Below are positions 10,680-21,338 of a DNA stretch of 64,000 bases, one piece after another. This DNA comes from Bicyclus anynana (Eukaryota; Arthropoda; Insecta; Lepidoptera; Nymphalidae), in contig NC_069085.1 in assembly GCF_947172395.1 (NCBI RefSeq), forward strand, positions 5,364,112-5,428,111, written 5' to 3'. How positions within the stretch are numbered: position 1 is the stretch's first letter; every line of letters starts with the position of its first letter. The position numbers were made by a program, and so were the translations under genes. The notes under the pieces were generated by a model. The model ran no database searches and was not told the origin of the DNA. It saw nothing but the letters and a program-made list of their open reading frames with translations.

Positions 10680-10950
10680 TGCGGCTCACTGCTGAGCTCG
10701 AGTCTCCTCTCAGAATGAGAGGGGTTAGGCCAATAGTCCACCACGCTGGCTCAATGCGGATTTTGCGAAATTCTCTGGTATGCCGGTTTCCTCACGATTT
10801 TTTCCTTCACCGTTTGAGACACGTGATATTTAATTTCTTGTAATGCACACAACTGAAAAGTTGGAAATCCATGTCCCGGGCCGGATTCGAGCCGACACTT
10901 TCCAGAATCGGAGGTAGAGGTCATATCCACTGGGCTATCACGGCTCGCAC
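10680..10950 (-). mobile_element. SINE family C, near full length
   Basis: Minus-strand copy with the tail hairpin at 10690-10725, the CACGTGATATTTAATTTC block at about 10820 and the head B box (complement GGATTCGAGCC) near 10880. Confidence 0.7.
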
Positions 10951-11979
10951 ATCTTAATATACTCGGATCATAACTAAAGTACGCAAGCCATACTTGTGTA
11001 CAATCTCTCATTCAATATATCAAAGGGGTTACGTAGAGCAACCAAACCGTTTAAATTCCGCGGTAGACGGTGTTATGTAAATTACTAGCATTACGAGTAC
11101 CTTCGTCATGTTATATCCCTGAGGCTTAAGTTACTTTCAAGGTAATCTTACGTGAAGGGATTTTGGAAGATTTGGGGAAATTGAAATGCAAAGTTCAAGT
11201 TTCGATTGCTATTCTATCCTTCTAATAAATTATTAAAAAGGCTAAAGTTTGGAAGAATAGATGAATATTTATTGCTTTTTGTTTCCGAAAATTGCTAAAC
11301 CGATATCGATAATTTGATGATGATTATTAAAATTCGCAGTATGTAAATACCTACATCATAATAATAGATTAGGGAAAAAATGTAGCGTTTTTACATTTCC
11401 TTAACTTTTAGAACGACTTATTGCTGTTTGGCGAAGTGAAGATAATGAGTATTCAATACGATTCTTTCTGCTCTACAAAACTCCAATTAGGTGATAGACG
11501 TATTTATGAGTTAGATATTTGATTTTCTATTACTTGTGAAGCTTTTAGGTGGTTTTCAATACATACCTATTACCTACGTAAAAATTAACATTTTGTTTGC
11601 TTTTCAACAAGACCAAAAAACTGATGAAGTAGTCATCTAAAGAAACTTTATACAGCTCATTGATATTATTGGTAGGCATTTTATTAAAAAGACCCAACGA
11701 CAATCAAATACACATAAATTGTTGAAACTTTCAACCCAATTCATATAAAATTAGTTTTCGAAAACGTATGAATTTTGTTAACACTATAATAATGGAATGG
11801 TTCGAATTGTTCCAACCTAATTCACTTAAGCTAGTGCGGTTCCCACAGATATTTAGCAGCTAATTTCACTACGGTTTGGGACCTTTTCCACATTGTGTGG
11901 GTGTTCCCGGAGCTGTGAATAATAAGTTGACAACGGTTTTTATAGTCCCTCTCACACAAGGCGATTTTGTAAAATCGTT
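10951..11979. other. about 1 kb AT-rich spacer
   Basis: No reading frame or repeat family was recognised. Confidence 0.35.
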
Positions 11980-12285
11980 TTAACAAAAAAATTTAACCGA
12001 CTTCAAAATCACAAAAATAAACTAAAAAGCGAAAAATAACATCGCATGTGATACCTTCTGATCATTTTGAAGGCGGTGTCAAGCTAGTGGTGTATTAATT
12101 AAAGTTGTTTCTGAAAGAACCACGGGAAAGAACCATAAGAAAATCAATTAAACGGATTAAGTTAATGCATCACTGAGTTGGCACCGCCTTCAAAGTGATC
12201 AGAAGCGATGCGATGCGATGTTATTTTCGCTTTTTTTATTCTTGTGATTTTAAAGTCAGTTAATTTTTTTTTGTTAAAAAGATTT
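11980..12285. mobile_element. foldback MITE with about 100-bp inverted arms
   Basis: The left arm (11980-12080) contains ACCGACTTCAAAATCACAA, AAAGCGAAAAATAACATCG, then TGATCATTTTGAAGGCGGTG. The right arm (12178-12285) is its imperfect reverse complement in the same order. The loop carries no coding sequence. Confidence 0.75.
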
Positions 12286-12335
12286 TATTTTTCTGTTTTT
12301 AGTGTGTCCTAGCATTGTGAACGAAAGCGCCACAG

Positions 12336-12513
12336 TACAGGCATTTTCTTTATTTTCATTTCAACACAAAACTACTGAACCGATTTTCATGAAAATTAAA
12401 TTGGATCAATGTGAAAGTATACTCTTTCAAACAAAAAAAGAATTTTCGAAATTGGCTTCGAAGTTATTAACATACGCGTCGAATTGAGAACCTCCTTTTT
12501 TTTAAGTCTACTA
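12336..12513 (+). repeat. dispersed repeat shared with 45838-46024
   Basis: CAACACAAAACTACTGAACC, TTTTCATGAAAAT, TTGGA(T/C)CAAT, ACTCTTTCAAAC and GAATTGAGAACCTCCT occur in the same order in the lectin-gene intron at 45838-46024. It is probably a decayed MITE or LINE fragment. The small ORFs over it are not genes. Confidence 0.6.
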
Positions 12514-13375
12514 GTATTTGGTACTAAGTATTTAAAAAGAAAGATATATCTTCTTTGGCCTAGCTTGTAACTGTATCCACATAACACATGTTTTTCAACC
12601 TATCATATATCTAGTAACTAGTAAAACTAACGTTTGGTACAAATATAGACTTTCGTATTTCACAAAATTGCCGCAGCATTCCGATCAGTTTAAACGAGAA
12701 CCTTTTTCCAAAGTTTTAAAAAAATATATAAGTTAAAGTTTGAGTAAGTTCCAAACTAAAGCAGAAAAATACAGCTTAACTTTTCAGCTCCAAACTCAAC
12801 GTTATTTACACAGTTCCTGAAAAATAAGAACTTTTAACGATTTTTGCGCTTCATTTACCTACACTGAGGAAAAATGTTTCGTTATTTTCTTAAAATATTT
12901 CTTTCGGCTCTTCGCTTTATTGGCATTATGATTTTATATATATTTTTTATATTCTACTTATTTATGGTCTACACGTTTATCCATTGGTAACGTTAAAGCA
13001 AGTTACAAATATAAGAACATCGTGAATGATATTTTTTAATCTTCACAAAAACAAAATGAAGTCGCTTCTTGCCATCCTTTTACACGCATAGATCTTTAAA
13101 ACTTTGCAATGGATATTATTAGGGTTTAAACAAACAGTGAAAAAAGAGGAATGTTCATGTATATGTTCCTACTATCTATAATTCTATACATATTATCTAT
13201 CTATATTTCTATATCTTCTATACTTATCTATACTTATATTAAAACTGGTCGAATTCTATTAATTTATTGGCAATTTGAGATATTACTTATACCATTTGTA
13301 ACACCAAACGTTGCCGTGACATAGAGTACTACTAGCGCCATCTAGAATCTATACTTATAATACGAATACTGTACA
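12514..13375. other. AT-rich spacer, nothing recognised
   Basis: Short TCTATAT-type repetitions at 13170-13245 are the only structure. The frame starting ATGAAGTCGCTTC at 13056 looks like a signal peptide for 11 codons and then stops. Confidence 0.35.
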
Positions 13376-13769
13376 TCCTACTTCCTACTAATAATATAAA
13401 CGCGAAAGTTTGTATGGATGTTTGGATGTTTTTTTAGAGAAGAGTAACAAACACTCTTTAACGCCGCTACTACTGAAGCGATTTGGCTGAAATGGAAATA
13501 GATTTTACTCTGGATTAACACATAGGCTTTTTATCCGCGATCATCAGTTTGCGCGAAAATTTGCGAAAACTGATGATTTTGATGATATGAATGTTTGTTA
13601 CTCCTTCAAGCCTCGACTACTGAATCGAATTAGCTGCAATTTAGTATTGAGATATATGAAAGCATGGCTCAACACATAGGCTACTTTTTATCCCGGAAAT
13701 ATCCATGGTTCCCGAGGGATTTGTGAAAAAACTAAATTCCACGCGGACACAGTCGCGGGCGTCCGCTAG
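13376..13769 (+). mobile_element. Lep1-like Helitron, family A, with internal duplication
   Basis: It begins TCCTACTTCC at 13376 and ends CTAG at 13766-13769 followed by T. The inner order is AACGCGAAAGTTTG, CGCCGCTACTACTGAAGCG, CACATAGGCT, TTATCC. A second diverged round follows (TTGTTACTCCTTCAAGCC, GCTGCAATTTAGTATTGAG, CACATAGGCTACTTTTTATC) before the 3' end. The copy at 45201-45574 has the same duplicated layout. Confidence 0.8.
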
Positions 13770-14054
13770 TATACAATAAAGGGTTCCGACGCAGATAAAG
13801 TTGCGGTCGTTTGTTAGTTAAATAATATAACCAAATCTCCTGAGTAACAATGTAAATTAAGATACGTATGATATCCCCAAGGATCGATCTGTTTCTGTCG
13901 CTTTAATTATTGTTAATGATTGAGAGTTTTTAATAATAAAAGAATATTTAATTAAGGGTGTAGTTAGATCATACCATAATAAAATAACTTAAAGTAATTT
14001 TAATCGCTTGCTTCTAAAACATTTGAATGACTTGAGGAGAACCACAGAAAAGTG
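13770..14054. other. spacer, nothing recognised
   Basis: No recognised feature, apart from TTGCGGTCGTTTGTTAG near 13800 that looks like another Helitron 3' remnant. Confidence 0.3.
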
Positions 14055-14172
14055 ACGGCCTTCGTGGAGCAGTGGTGTGCGCGGTGGATTTACAAGATGG
14101 AGGTACTGGGTTCGTTCCCCGGCTGGAGCTTCCCAGCTCTGGCTTTGGCCGTCGCTAGTTACCACCCTACAA
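14055..14172 (+). mobile_element. SINE family D, 5' fragment
   Basis: Head GGAGCAGTGGTGTGCGCGG with B-box-like GGTTCGTTCC at about 14109, then a truncated body ending in GTTACCACCCTAC. Confidence 0.65.
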
Positions 14173-14544
14173 TGTTGATTTGACCTGAAAAAATGTTTGC
14201 ACAGTTTAACTGGGCTAAGGGGTAAACTATGCTTCAAACCACAAACTAACCAAATACTTAAAACGTTAAATAAAACACATTGTTTTAGGGCGTTAAAGAA
14301 CATAACGGGGTAATGTTCCACAAAAAATATAGCGCTGTATATGAAAGCAAACAGTACACAATACAACTGGGAATTATCGCGCGGCGTGAAACGAATCCAA
14401 TTTAAATTTTTAACTGGACACCGGCCTTGGACTATTTAAATTACCAAAACACGGTTCCGAATTAGATACTGTTTGTGTACAATGTTTTTGACAGCTTTTT
14501 TTGCAATAAAAACAATGGCGAATCATTGTGAAATATTGAGCCAC

Positions 14545-15056
14545 TACCAATCGTTGCGCGGTTTTAACTGTGTGGTTCCAGTTTCCGTAGGAATACCGTA
14601 GGATATAATATAGCCTATAGCATTCGGGGATAGTGTAGCTTTCCAACAGTGGAAAAAATTTTAAAATCGGTTCAGTGTAGCTTTCCAACAGTGGAAGAAT
14701 TTTTCAAATGAGTTCAGTGTAGCTTCCCAACAGTGGAAGAATTTTTCAAATCGGTTCAGTGTAGCTTCCCAACAGTGGAAGAATTTTTCAAATGAGTTCA
14801 GTGTAGCTTCCCAACAGTGGCAGAATTCTTCAAATCGGTTCAGTGTAGCTTCCCAATAGTTGAAGAATTTTTCAAATCGGTTCAGTGTAGCTTCCCAATT
14901 GTGGAAGAATTTTTCAAATCGGTTCAGTGTAGCTTCCCAACAGTGGAAGAATTTTTCAAATCAGTTCAGTAGTTTCAGAGCCTATTTAATGCAAACAAAC
15001 AAAAATCAATCAAGTCTTTCCTTTTTATAATATTGCTTTATAATATTGGTATAGAT
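14545..15056 (-). mobile_element. Helitron family B copy expanded by a 42-bp minisatellite
   Basis: On the minus strand it starts ATCTATACCAATATTATAAAG near 15056 and reaches the CACGCG/CGCGGTT region near 14550. Between the ends one internal unit has been amplified, so this copy is about 510 bp against 194 bp for the copy at 4730. Confidence 0.65.
14631..14972 (+). repeat. 42-bp minisatellite, about 8 copies
   Basis: The unit (…TTCAGTGTAGCTTCCCAACAG…GGAAGAATTTTTCAAAT…) recurs with GTGTAGC at 14633, 14675, 14717, 14759 and then every 42 bases to about 14927. Two alternating variants (AATCGGTTCAG and AATGAGTTCAG) suggest duplication of two-unit blocks. It lies inside a family B Helitron. Confidence 0.9.
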
Positions 15057-15144
15057 AAGCCTTAAAATATTGAGCAGCGTGGTGGGTCTCAGCTCCAAAA
15101 CACCTTCTCCTGTAGGGGGCCCTGTAGTGACGCGTAAATTATTT

Positions 15145-15470
15145 TTTTTTTTATTCTTTACAAGTTAGCCCTTGACTACAATCTCACCTGATGGTAAGTG
15201 ATGATGCAGTCTAAGTTGGAAGCGGGCTAACTTGTTAGGAGGAGGATGAAACACCACACCCCTTTTGGTTTCTACATGGCATCGTACCGGAACGCTAAAT
15301 CGCTTGGCAGTACGTCTTTGCCGGTAGGGTGGTAACTAGCCACGGCCGAAGTCTCCCACCAGCCAGACCTGGACTAATTAAGAATCTTAATCTGCCCAGC
15401 CGGGGATCGAACCCAGGACCTCCGTTTTTGTAAATCCACCGCGCATACCACTGCGCCGCGGAGGCCGTCA
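15145..15470 (-). mobile_element. SINE family D, full length
   Basis: Minus-strand copy with a T-run (A-tail complement) at 15139-15150, the full body, and the head with GGGGATCGAACCC (B-box complement) at 15402-15414. It ends at GGAGGCCGTCA. Just upstream, GCGTGGTGGGTCTCAGCTCC (15073) is a short repeat seen again at 31889. Confidence 0.85.
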
Positions 15471-15631
15471 ATAAAATAAAATAGAATGATAACAGTTTTT
15501 GAAAGCTCTATGGTAAGTTTTAATTAACTCCTGCTACATGCTTTATTTGAGTCATAAAATATGTATTATTAAGAGTTCGGGCTCTATAGCATGTTGCGGG
15601 TGACAATTGCCTGCATGACGTTCATATTTTG

Positions 15632-15915
15632 ACGGCCGCGTGGCGTAGTGGGTAGTGATCTTACTTTCTGCATCCACGGCCGTGGGTTCGATTCCCACAA
15701 CTGGAAAATATTTGTGTGATAAGCATGAGTGTTTTCCAGTGTCTGTGTGTATTTATATTTATACATTATATAAGTATTTATATGTAGTATATAATTGTAT
15801 ATTAATATTATAATATCAACTATCTTAGCACCCATAACACAAGCTACTCTGTATGCTTACTTTGGGGCTAGATAGTGATGTATATTGTTTAAGTATATTT
15901 ATTATTATTTATTTA
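15632..15915 (+). mobile_element. tRNA-headed SINE, family E
   Basis: GACGGCCGCGTGGCGTAGTG carries an A-box-like TGGCGTAGTGGG, and GGTTCGATTCC at 15685-15695 is a near-consensus B box. The spacing fits a pol III promoter. The body is AT-rich and includes GGGGCTAGATAG before a TTTA-repeat tail at 15897-15950. It is the only copy in the window. Confidence 0.75.
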
Positions 15916-16429
15916 TTTATATTTATTTATTTTATTTATATTTATAATACGTACTAATATCGTCAATCGTGGCTTTCTTTCTTTCATTCAAGAGTTAAAT
16001 ATACTGCCACCTGCACCATGCTACAGCACACGAACTGTAACATAACAATAATTAAGTCTACAATCATATTGATAAAATAGTATCTATTTTTTTCAATGGA
16101 AATAATTAAGATTTTTTTAAACTATTATCCTAAATAGCTTCATTGCCAAAAAACGGTTCACATAACAAAAAATCAAAGATATCAAATCTACTATCGTTTT
16201 TTCTTATTTTTGATACAACAACCTAGGTAATCCGCCAACAAAATTGGATTCATAAAATCTCATAACGTCGTTGACCTAAATGCACCGGGATACGATAGGG
16301 GACGATATTGTGTGATTCGATGCGATCCATCTCCGCAGATTTAGGGCACCGATAAAGTAATACGCGATACGGTTCAATTCCTCTGCGTAATTATGCGTAA
16401 AGAAAGTTATAATGTTCGTATACATTTTT

Positions 16430-16800
16430 AGGGTTCCGTAGCCAAATAGCAAAAACGCAATACGCCAAATAACATGTCTGTCTGTCTGTCTGTCCGTATG
16501 TCACAGCCACTTTTTTCCGAAACTATAAGAGCTATACTGTTGAATCTTGGTTAGTAGATATATTCCGTGAACCGCATTAAGATTCTCACACAAAAATATA
16601 AAAATAATTATGTGGGTCCCCCAAACATAAAACTGAAACTCAATTTTTTTTTATCATACCCACACGTGTGAGGTATCTATCTATGGATAGGCCTTCAAAA
16701 ATGATATTGAAGTTTCCAATATAATTTTTTTCTAAACTGAATAGATTGCGCGAGAGACGCTTCCAAAGTGGTAAAATGTGTCTCTCCCCTGTAATTTTCT
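16430..16800 (+). repeat. GTTCCGTAGCC-type dispersed repeat
   Basis: It starts AGGGTTCCGTAGCCAAAT and has a (TGTC)n stretch at 16474-16492, then TTCCGAAACTATAAGAGC. I recognise this layout as a common repeat of lepidopteran genomes, but its class is uncertain to me and the right boundary is vague. Confidence 0.45.
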
Positions 16801-17094
16801 AATAAGAGAAAGATAAAATTAAAAAAAATATATGATGTACATTACCATGCAAACTTCCACCGAAAATTGGTTTGAACGAGATCTTGCAAGTATGTATATA
16901 TAACGTGTATATGTAATTAAAGAGCAAGAAGTTTATGTTACTTGCTGCTACGAGTCAGACTGCTTTTTTCTTTTAAATAATTTAATTATTAATGTACGAA
17001 TATATACTAATTAATAAGTTATTCGCCCTCCCTTGGTTACTTAAGTAATTTTTACCAATAAATAATCGAATCTCAACAGTGTGGAACAGTGGAT

Positions 17095-17192
17095 CCTACT
17101 CCTAAAAAGTTAACCCGCTTCCATCTTAGATTGCATCATGACTTACTATCAGGTGATATTGTAGTCGAGGGCTAACTTGTAGAAAATAAAAC
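17095..17192 (+). mobile_element. SINE family D, 3' fragment
   Basis: CCCGCTTCCATCTTAGATTG, ATCAGGTGATATTGTAGTCG, AGGGCTAACTTGTAGAAAAT, then an A-rich end. Confidence 0.65.
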
Positions 17193-17512
17193 AAAAACTC
17201 TTCTTCATTGTGAAATGATAATATGAAAGCTTCAAAATCCATTTCTATTATTTATTTGCTTGAGGAGGAAAATATATTTTCTCCTCTCGAATAACATTTA
17301 TCCTGTAACTATATTTGTACTCTTAGTCTTAAAGCTGAATTTTGTTTTCTTTAGCATTGATTTACTGTTTGTACAATAGGTATATACCATGAAATTGTTA
17401 AGCTTATACTAATAAGCAATACATACTTATCAGTAATTAATAATTTATTACATTTTATTAATATTTTGTCTATATTTCTACTAGAATTCATTACCTTCGA
17501 TGTATTTTTTGC

Positions 17513-17717
17513 TGCTGTGGATATGACCTCTGCCTCCGTTTCCGGAGGATGTAGGTACTCGTAGGTTTGAATCCGGTCCGGGGCATGAACCTTCAACTTT
17601 TCAGTTATTCTTAATTCATTTCAGTATTTAGAATTTTCTTAGTTCTCTGTAAAGTCGTGTGTAAAATCTGTCAATCCTAAATTGGCCTGACCCCTTCCAT
17701 TCTGAGAGGAGACCCGA
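17513..17717 (+). mobile_element. SINE family C, joined to family D
   Basis: The head GATATGACCTCTGCCTCCG and B-box-like GTTTGAATCC region (17566-17580) lead into a shortened body ending GAGAGGAGACCCGAGCT. The sequence then switches directly to the body of family D at about 17718, so one SINE has landed in or recombined with the other. Confidence 0.6.
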
Positions 17718-17863
17718 GCTGGGCCGATTGAGATTTTCTTAATTGTGCTGGTGGGAGGCTTCCCCGCCAAGTGATTCAGCCTACCGGTACGATGACATGT
17801 AGAACTGAGATGGGTGTGGTTTTTCTTAGATTGCATCATCACTTACCTTCAGGTGATATTGTA
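17718..17863 (+). mobile_element. SINE family D body, left half of an interrupted copy
   Basis: GGGCCGATTGAGATTTTCTT through CAGGTGATATTGTA. The expected continuation GTCAAGGGCTAAC resumes at 18052 after a LINE-tail insertion. Confidence 0.65.
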
Positions 17864-18051
17864 ATAATCAAAATCAAAAATTAAAATTCATTTATTTCAA
17901 ATAGGCTTAGTTTACAAGCTCTTTCGAAACGTCAGGTAATAATATTATACTTAAGATAATGGTGATAATGATTCGAAAACTTAAAATTAAAGTTACGAGA
18001 GTTCCAAACGCGCCTTGGTCCGAGAAGAGCCGACAATAAACTCAGCCGAAA
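17864..18051 (-). mobile_element. LINE 3' tail inserted in SINE D
   Basis: On the minus strand this reads as the end of the LINE family at 30868-31468: a GGGCGCGTTTGGAACTC-like segment, GTTTCGAAAGAGCTTGTAAAC, TATTTGAAATAAATG, then a TTTTGATTTTGATTAT tail. The SINE sequence flanks it on both sides, so the order of events is clear. Confidence 0.65.
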
Positions 18052-18090
18052 GTCAAGGGCTAACATGTAAAGAATAAAAAAGGAATAAAA
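18052..18090 (+). mobile_element. SINE family D, right half of interrupted copy
   Basis: GTCAAGGGCTAACATGTAAA, then GAATAAAAAAGG, the normal 3' end and A tail of family D. Confidence 0.6.
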
Positions 18091-18697
18091 TGTATGATTT
18101 TAAAATGCTGCACAGTTAAGTACTTAATTTCGAAAACAGATTCAATAAATTAACAAAGGTATACCCAACTAATAGAAGAGACTAAATAAATTTAAAAGTC
18201 AAACCTTTAAAATTCATTCAAAAGTCATAACTTGGAAAGTCATAATTTGGGATTCCTACAAACTAAAAGCAACTGTAGCACGAAGATTTATGAGGGTAGT
18301 TGTAAAACATACGATAGTTAAGTGCACACGCTACGAGTTTAAATAGCACGAGGCTCATTGCTACCCGCTACCCCATTCAGTCTTTTAAAAGCCATGAAAG
18401 GTATGTGGTATCATGTTCCCATTCATTTGACTAGCAGAAAAGCTTTTAGTTTTGATATATAAAGTAATGTAAAAGCTTTGAATGCAACGTAAATTCTACC
18501 ACCATACGTATGTACGAGTGAGTATGAAAGTTTTTTAACTACTTATGCTCTCTGAGTTACCTACATCGTGATTAGGTTTACCGATTGGAGTAGGATCTCT
18601 ATTGTTAAAAAGTTTAATGGACTTATTATAGGACTCAAAAGTGATTACAAATATAAGAAAACTAATGTCGCACCAAGGTTATGATTCACAACATTTG
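18091..18697. other. AT-rich spacer, nothing recognised
   Basis: No exon-like or repeat structure was recognised. Confidence 0.35.
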
Positions 18698-18719
18698 TCA
18701 GGACAACTTAATTAACAAA

Positions 18720-18985
18720 TCAAATTGTAACCAAAATAAGACCCTAGAATGGCAGATAATGACCTTGAGTGAAGTCGCGTACTTGTGAACGATGTGTGTA
18801 GGGTTAAAGGTACCTTTGACTGATACCAAACACTCCCCTTTTCCACTCAAGTCACTCTCCCCGCCTATCCCAAGTAACCCATAACTAATTACACAACAAG
18901 AGATGTGGACGGCTCGAACGCCACGAGCACACTGAAGCCATCTGTACCGCAAATCGTTATAACGCGGCGATAACAGACTTAAACT
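18720..18985 (-). repeat. dispersed repeat family F, longest left-hand copy
   Basis: Read on the minus strand: GGCGTTCGAGCCGTCCACATCTCTTGTTGTG-type block, a GGGATAGGCGGGGAGAGTGAC-type block, then GTACCTTTAACCCTACACAC. The order matches 58665-58830 on the plus strand. The open frame at 18698-18994 shows no protein motif and is probably incidental. Confidence 0.55.
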
Positions 18986-19002
18986 TTTTAACAATAGGGA
19001 CT

Positions 19003-19083
19003 TTCCATCCCGGAAAAATACATTCCCGAAGGATTTGTGAAAAACTAAATTTCGCGTAAAAAAAAGTCGCGAGCATCCGCTAG
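19003..19083 (+). mobile_element. Helitron family A, 3' remnant
   Basis: CCATCCCGGAAAAATACATT, AAGGATTTGTGAAAAACTAAA, GAGCATCCGCTAG. Only the terminal 80 bp remain. Nothing is recognised from 19084 to 19465. Confidence 0.65.
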
Positions 19084-19465
19084 TATTACTATGAAACCTT
19101 AAAAATGGTCTTCACATCTTCAGTAAAATAATAAAATATTCTGATAATATTATACGAAAGTATAAACTGGCGAAGAAAATATCGAATTACCCTCTAATCA
19201 ATTACTTCATGCTTCGAAATTATACTTGTTCAGAAAGTTCGAAACATAATGTTGGTAAGTTAAGGAATTCGAGATCGGAGAGTAAATCTCCCGGCAGCGG
19301 CATCTCGAGACTAATTTAAGTTTCCATTTACGGGATTGAGGCATTTTATGTTACAAAGGGTTGTACCGCAGGGTCTTTGAGGGAAGCCCACAACAAGGCG
19401 TCAAGAATGACAACCCAATAATTGCTTTGTTTATGAATATGAATAATGTCGTATAATTTGATAAC

Positions 19466-19806
19466 ATAGCTAGTCATCGACATAAATCGTTAGATGGGCC
19501 CCTCCATACTAAAGAACGCACAATTTTATGTCATTACCCAAAGACGTGCACGCACATCTTATCTTAGTGCGTAACAAGCGCATGCTGTGAGTGGACGTGG
19601 ACTTAAAAAAATATTTACTGTTTTTTTTTTTATTTTAATCCCTTAATTATGCCTTCGTGTTTATTTTGGAAGTGTAAAAACACATGCTACAACATGAATA
19701 AAGAGAAATGTGTTACGAGTGATGACGTACTCAATGTGCAAAACCAATGACAAATCCGCGACGCTTTGGGGCCCATCTAACTATCTACGATCGATGTATC
19801 TAGTAC
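19466..19806 (+). mobile_element. TIR element carrying a truncated THAP-like frame
   Basis: Inverted repeats GTTAGATGGGCCCC (19489-19502) and GGGGCCCATCTAAC (19768-19781) are exact. A weaker match extends outward on both sides to about 19466 and 19806. Inside, an ATG opens a short frame resembling the start of a THAP zinc finger. THAP domains are found in P-element-type transposases, so this looks like an internally deleted DNA transposon. No 8-bp target duplication could be fixed. Confidence 0.55.
19649..19750 (+). pseudogene. 33-residue THAP-like fragment
   Basis: The frame starts MPSCLFWKCKN and ends after 33 residues. THAP domains classically start M-P-x-C-x-x-x-x-C followed by a small/basic segment. 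Here C4 and C9 have that spacing and the 'KN' follows. The later C..H pair, the AVPTIF-like box and everything downstream are absent, so no functional finger is possible. It could also be a chance similarity. Confidence 0.4.
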
Positions 19807-19867
19807 AAAGACCTTTTAGTTTTACACACGCCTATATACATGCAGTACATTAACTTTGTATTACTTT

Positions 19868-19975
19868 CAAGATTCAAAATTCATTTATTTCAAGTTAGTT
19901 AAGATAAGTTTACAAGCCCTTCTTGAAACGTCAAGTTTGACTAGTAAATACTCTACTACCGGTCCGAAAGGCACT
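19868..19975 (-). mobile_element. LINE 3' tail fragment
   Basis: Reverse complement of the tail block (GACGTTTCAAGAAGGGCTTG, TTGAAATAAATGAATTTTGA). Same family as 8660, 17864 and 31380. Confidence 0.55.
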
Positions 19976-20843
19976 TTCGTTCTATAATTTATGAAACAAA
20001 TGAGTTTATGGAAAACAAATATAGAGAAAATTAAGAATCTTCTAGCAGAAATGGGGGCGAGGGAGTTACGGAAAGGAAAATTTAACGTCTTCTATTTTAT
20101 CGAAAATTAAAAAATATGGAAATATAAAATGAAATTTATGTAAATTAGAAATGAAACAAATTTTTCTATTTAAAGATTACAAAGCCGCTTAAAGGTATTA
20201 GTCATTAAATTATTTCGATTTATTATTTTACTTAAAAATATGTCACCCTAAAATTGGTCTTTTAAGTACTCATACTTCCATTTCATACGCCTATAAAGTG
20301 AAATTTCAGAAACGTTTTCCGTGTTTATGTCGTTCGAACTGATGGGCCTTTTGATACACAATCTGAATACATGAGGTGGAAGTGACATTTCATAGCCGTT
20401 CCTGGAATTAATCTACGGTGGACGGTTATAGTTCTCTTCACATAAGTTATTTCGGTAGCTGCAGGTAATATTTTGTTGAGTCAATTAAATCGTTCCAAAA
20501 GTAGTTTCAGTCTTATAACAAAAATATTTGACCAACACCTTATAAAGCTTTAACTTGTCTTGTCAGATGCAGAAGGCACAATTCTTGAGACGGCAAATTT
20601 GAATATTTTGAAGAGATTATATGTATATCAACATTGCGGAAAATGTATGTAATTTATAAATAATAGAAAGAATTCTGGTATTACAGAAAAAGAAAACAGA
20701 TTCAAAACCTTTAAAATATTTTCTGATAACATTTCTTATTTATGTAAGTAACATATTTAGAGAACAAGCGTTTTCTGAACATTTATAAAATCAATATTTA
20801 AAAATAAAATATCAAAAATACGAGTGTAATCACACTATCATCA
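19976..20843. other. AT-rich spacer, nothing recognised
   Basis: No coding or repeat structure was identified. Confidence 0.35.
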
Positions 20844-21071
20844 TCATACTAATATTAAAAAGGCGAAAGTTTGTGTGTAAGTATGTTTGTTCCTCTTTTA
20901 CGCTGCTGCGGCTACTAAAGCGATTTGGCTGAAATTTAGAATGAAAATAGATTTTACTCTGGATTAACACATAGGCTACTTTTTATCCCGGAAAAATCCA
21001 TGGTTCCCGCGGGATTTGTGAAAAACCCCGCGGATTAGTAAAATGCGGGCGAAGTCGCGGGCGTCCGCTAG
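20844..21071 (+). mobile_element. Lep1-like Helitron, family A, complete
   Basis: TCATACTAATATTAAAAAGG at the 5' end and GGGCGTCCGCTAG at the 3' end. Internal blocks CGATTTGGCTGAAATTTAG, TTTTACTCTGGATTAACAC and ATCCATGGTTCCCGCGGG are well kept. A small AACCCCGCGGATTAGT change near the 3' hairpin sets it apart. Confidence 0.8.
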
Positions 21072-21338
21072 CAGACTATATATTATTCCAGTTTTTTTAT
21101 GGATTGTCTCTCAGGGTAAAGATAGGGTATTGGATAGTCAAACCTGTGTTATTGAACAACAGAATTCCCCGTTATTGTATCGCAGCAAATTCAATGAGTA
21201 AATTGCCAATTACGTTACGCTATGCTACAAACACGTCCATTGATTGATATATGTATTGTTGCTATAAGTGCGTTTATTAGATGTTACGTAATAGACAGCT
21301 TTATTTATCTTTTCTAATATGTAATCATCATTATCATT

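Noticed and set aside
13056..13091. Signal-peptide-like start MKSLLAILLHA
   Set aside because: A stop follows after 11 codons and no splice donor with a matching downstream exon was seen.
15632..15710. Functional tRNA gene
   Set aside because: A and B boxes are present but the cloverleaf stems do not form a full acceptor and anticodon arm, and the sequence runs into a SINE body. The same applies to the heads of families C, D and H.
18698..18994. 98-residue minus-strand ORF as a gene
   Set aside because: It coincides with dispersed repeat family F, whose other copies do not keep the frame.
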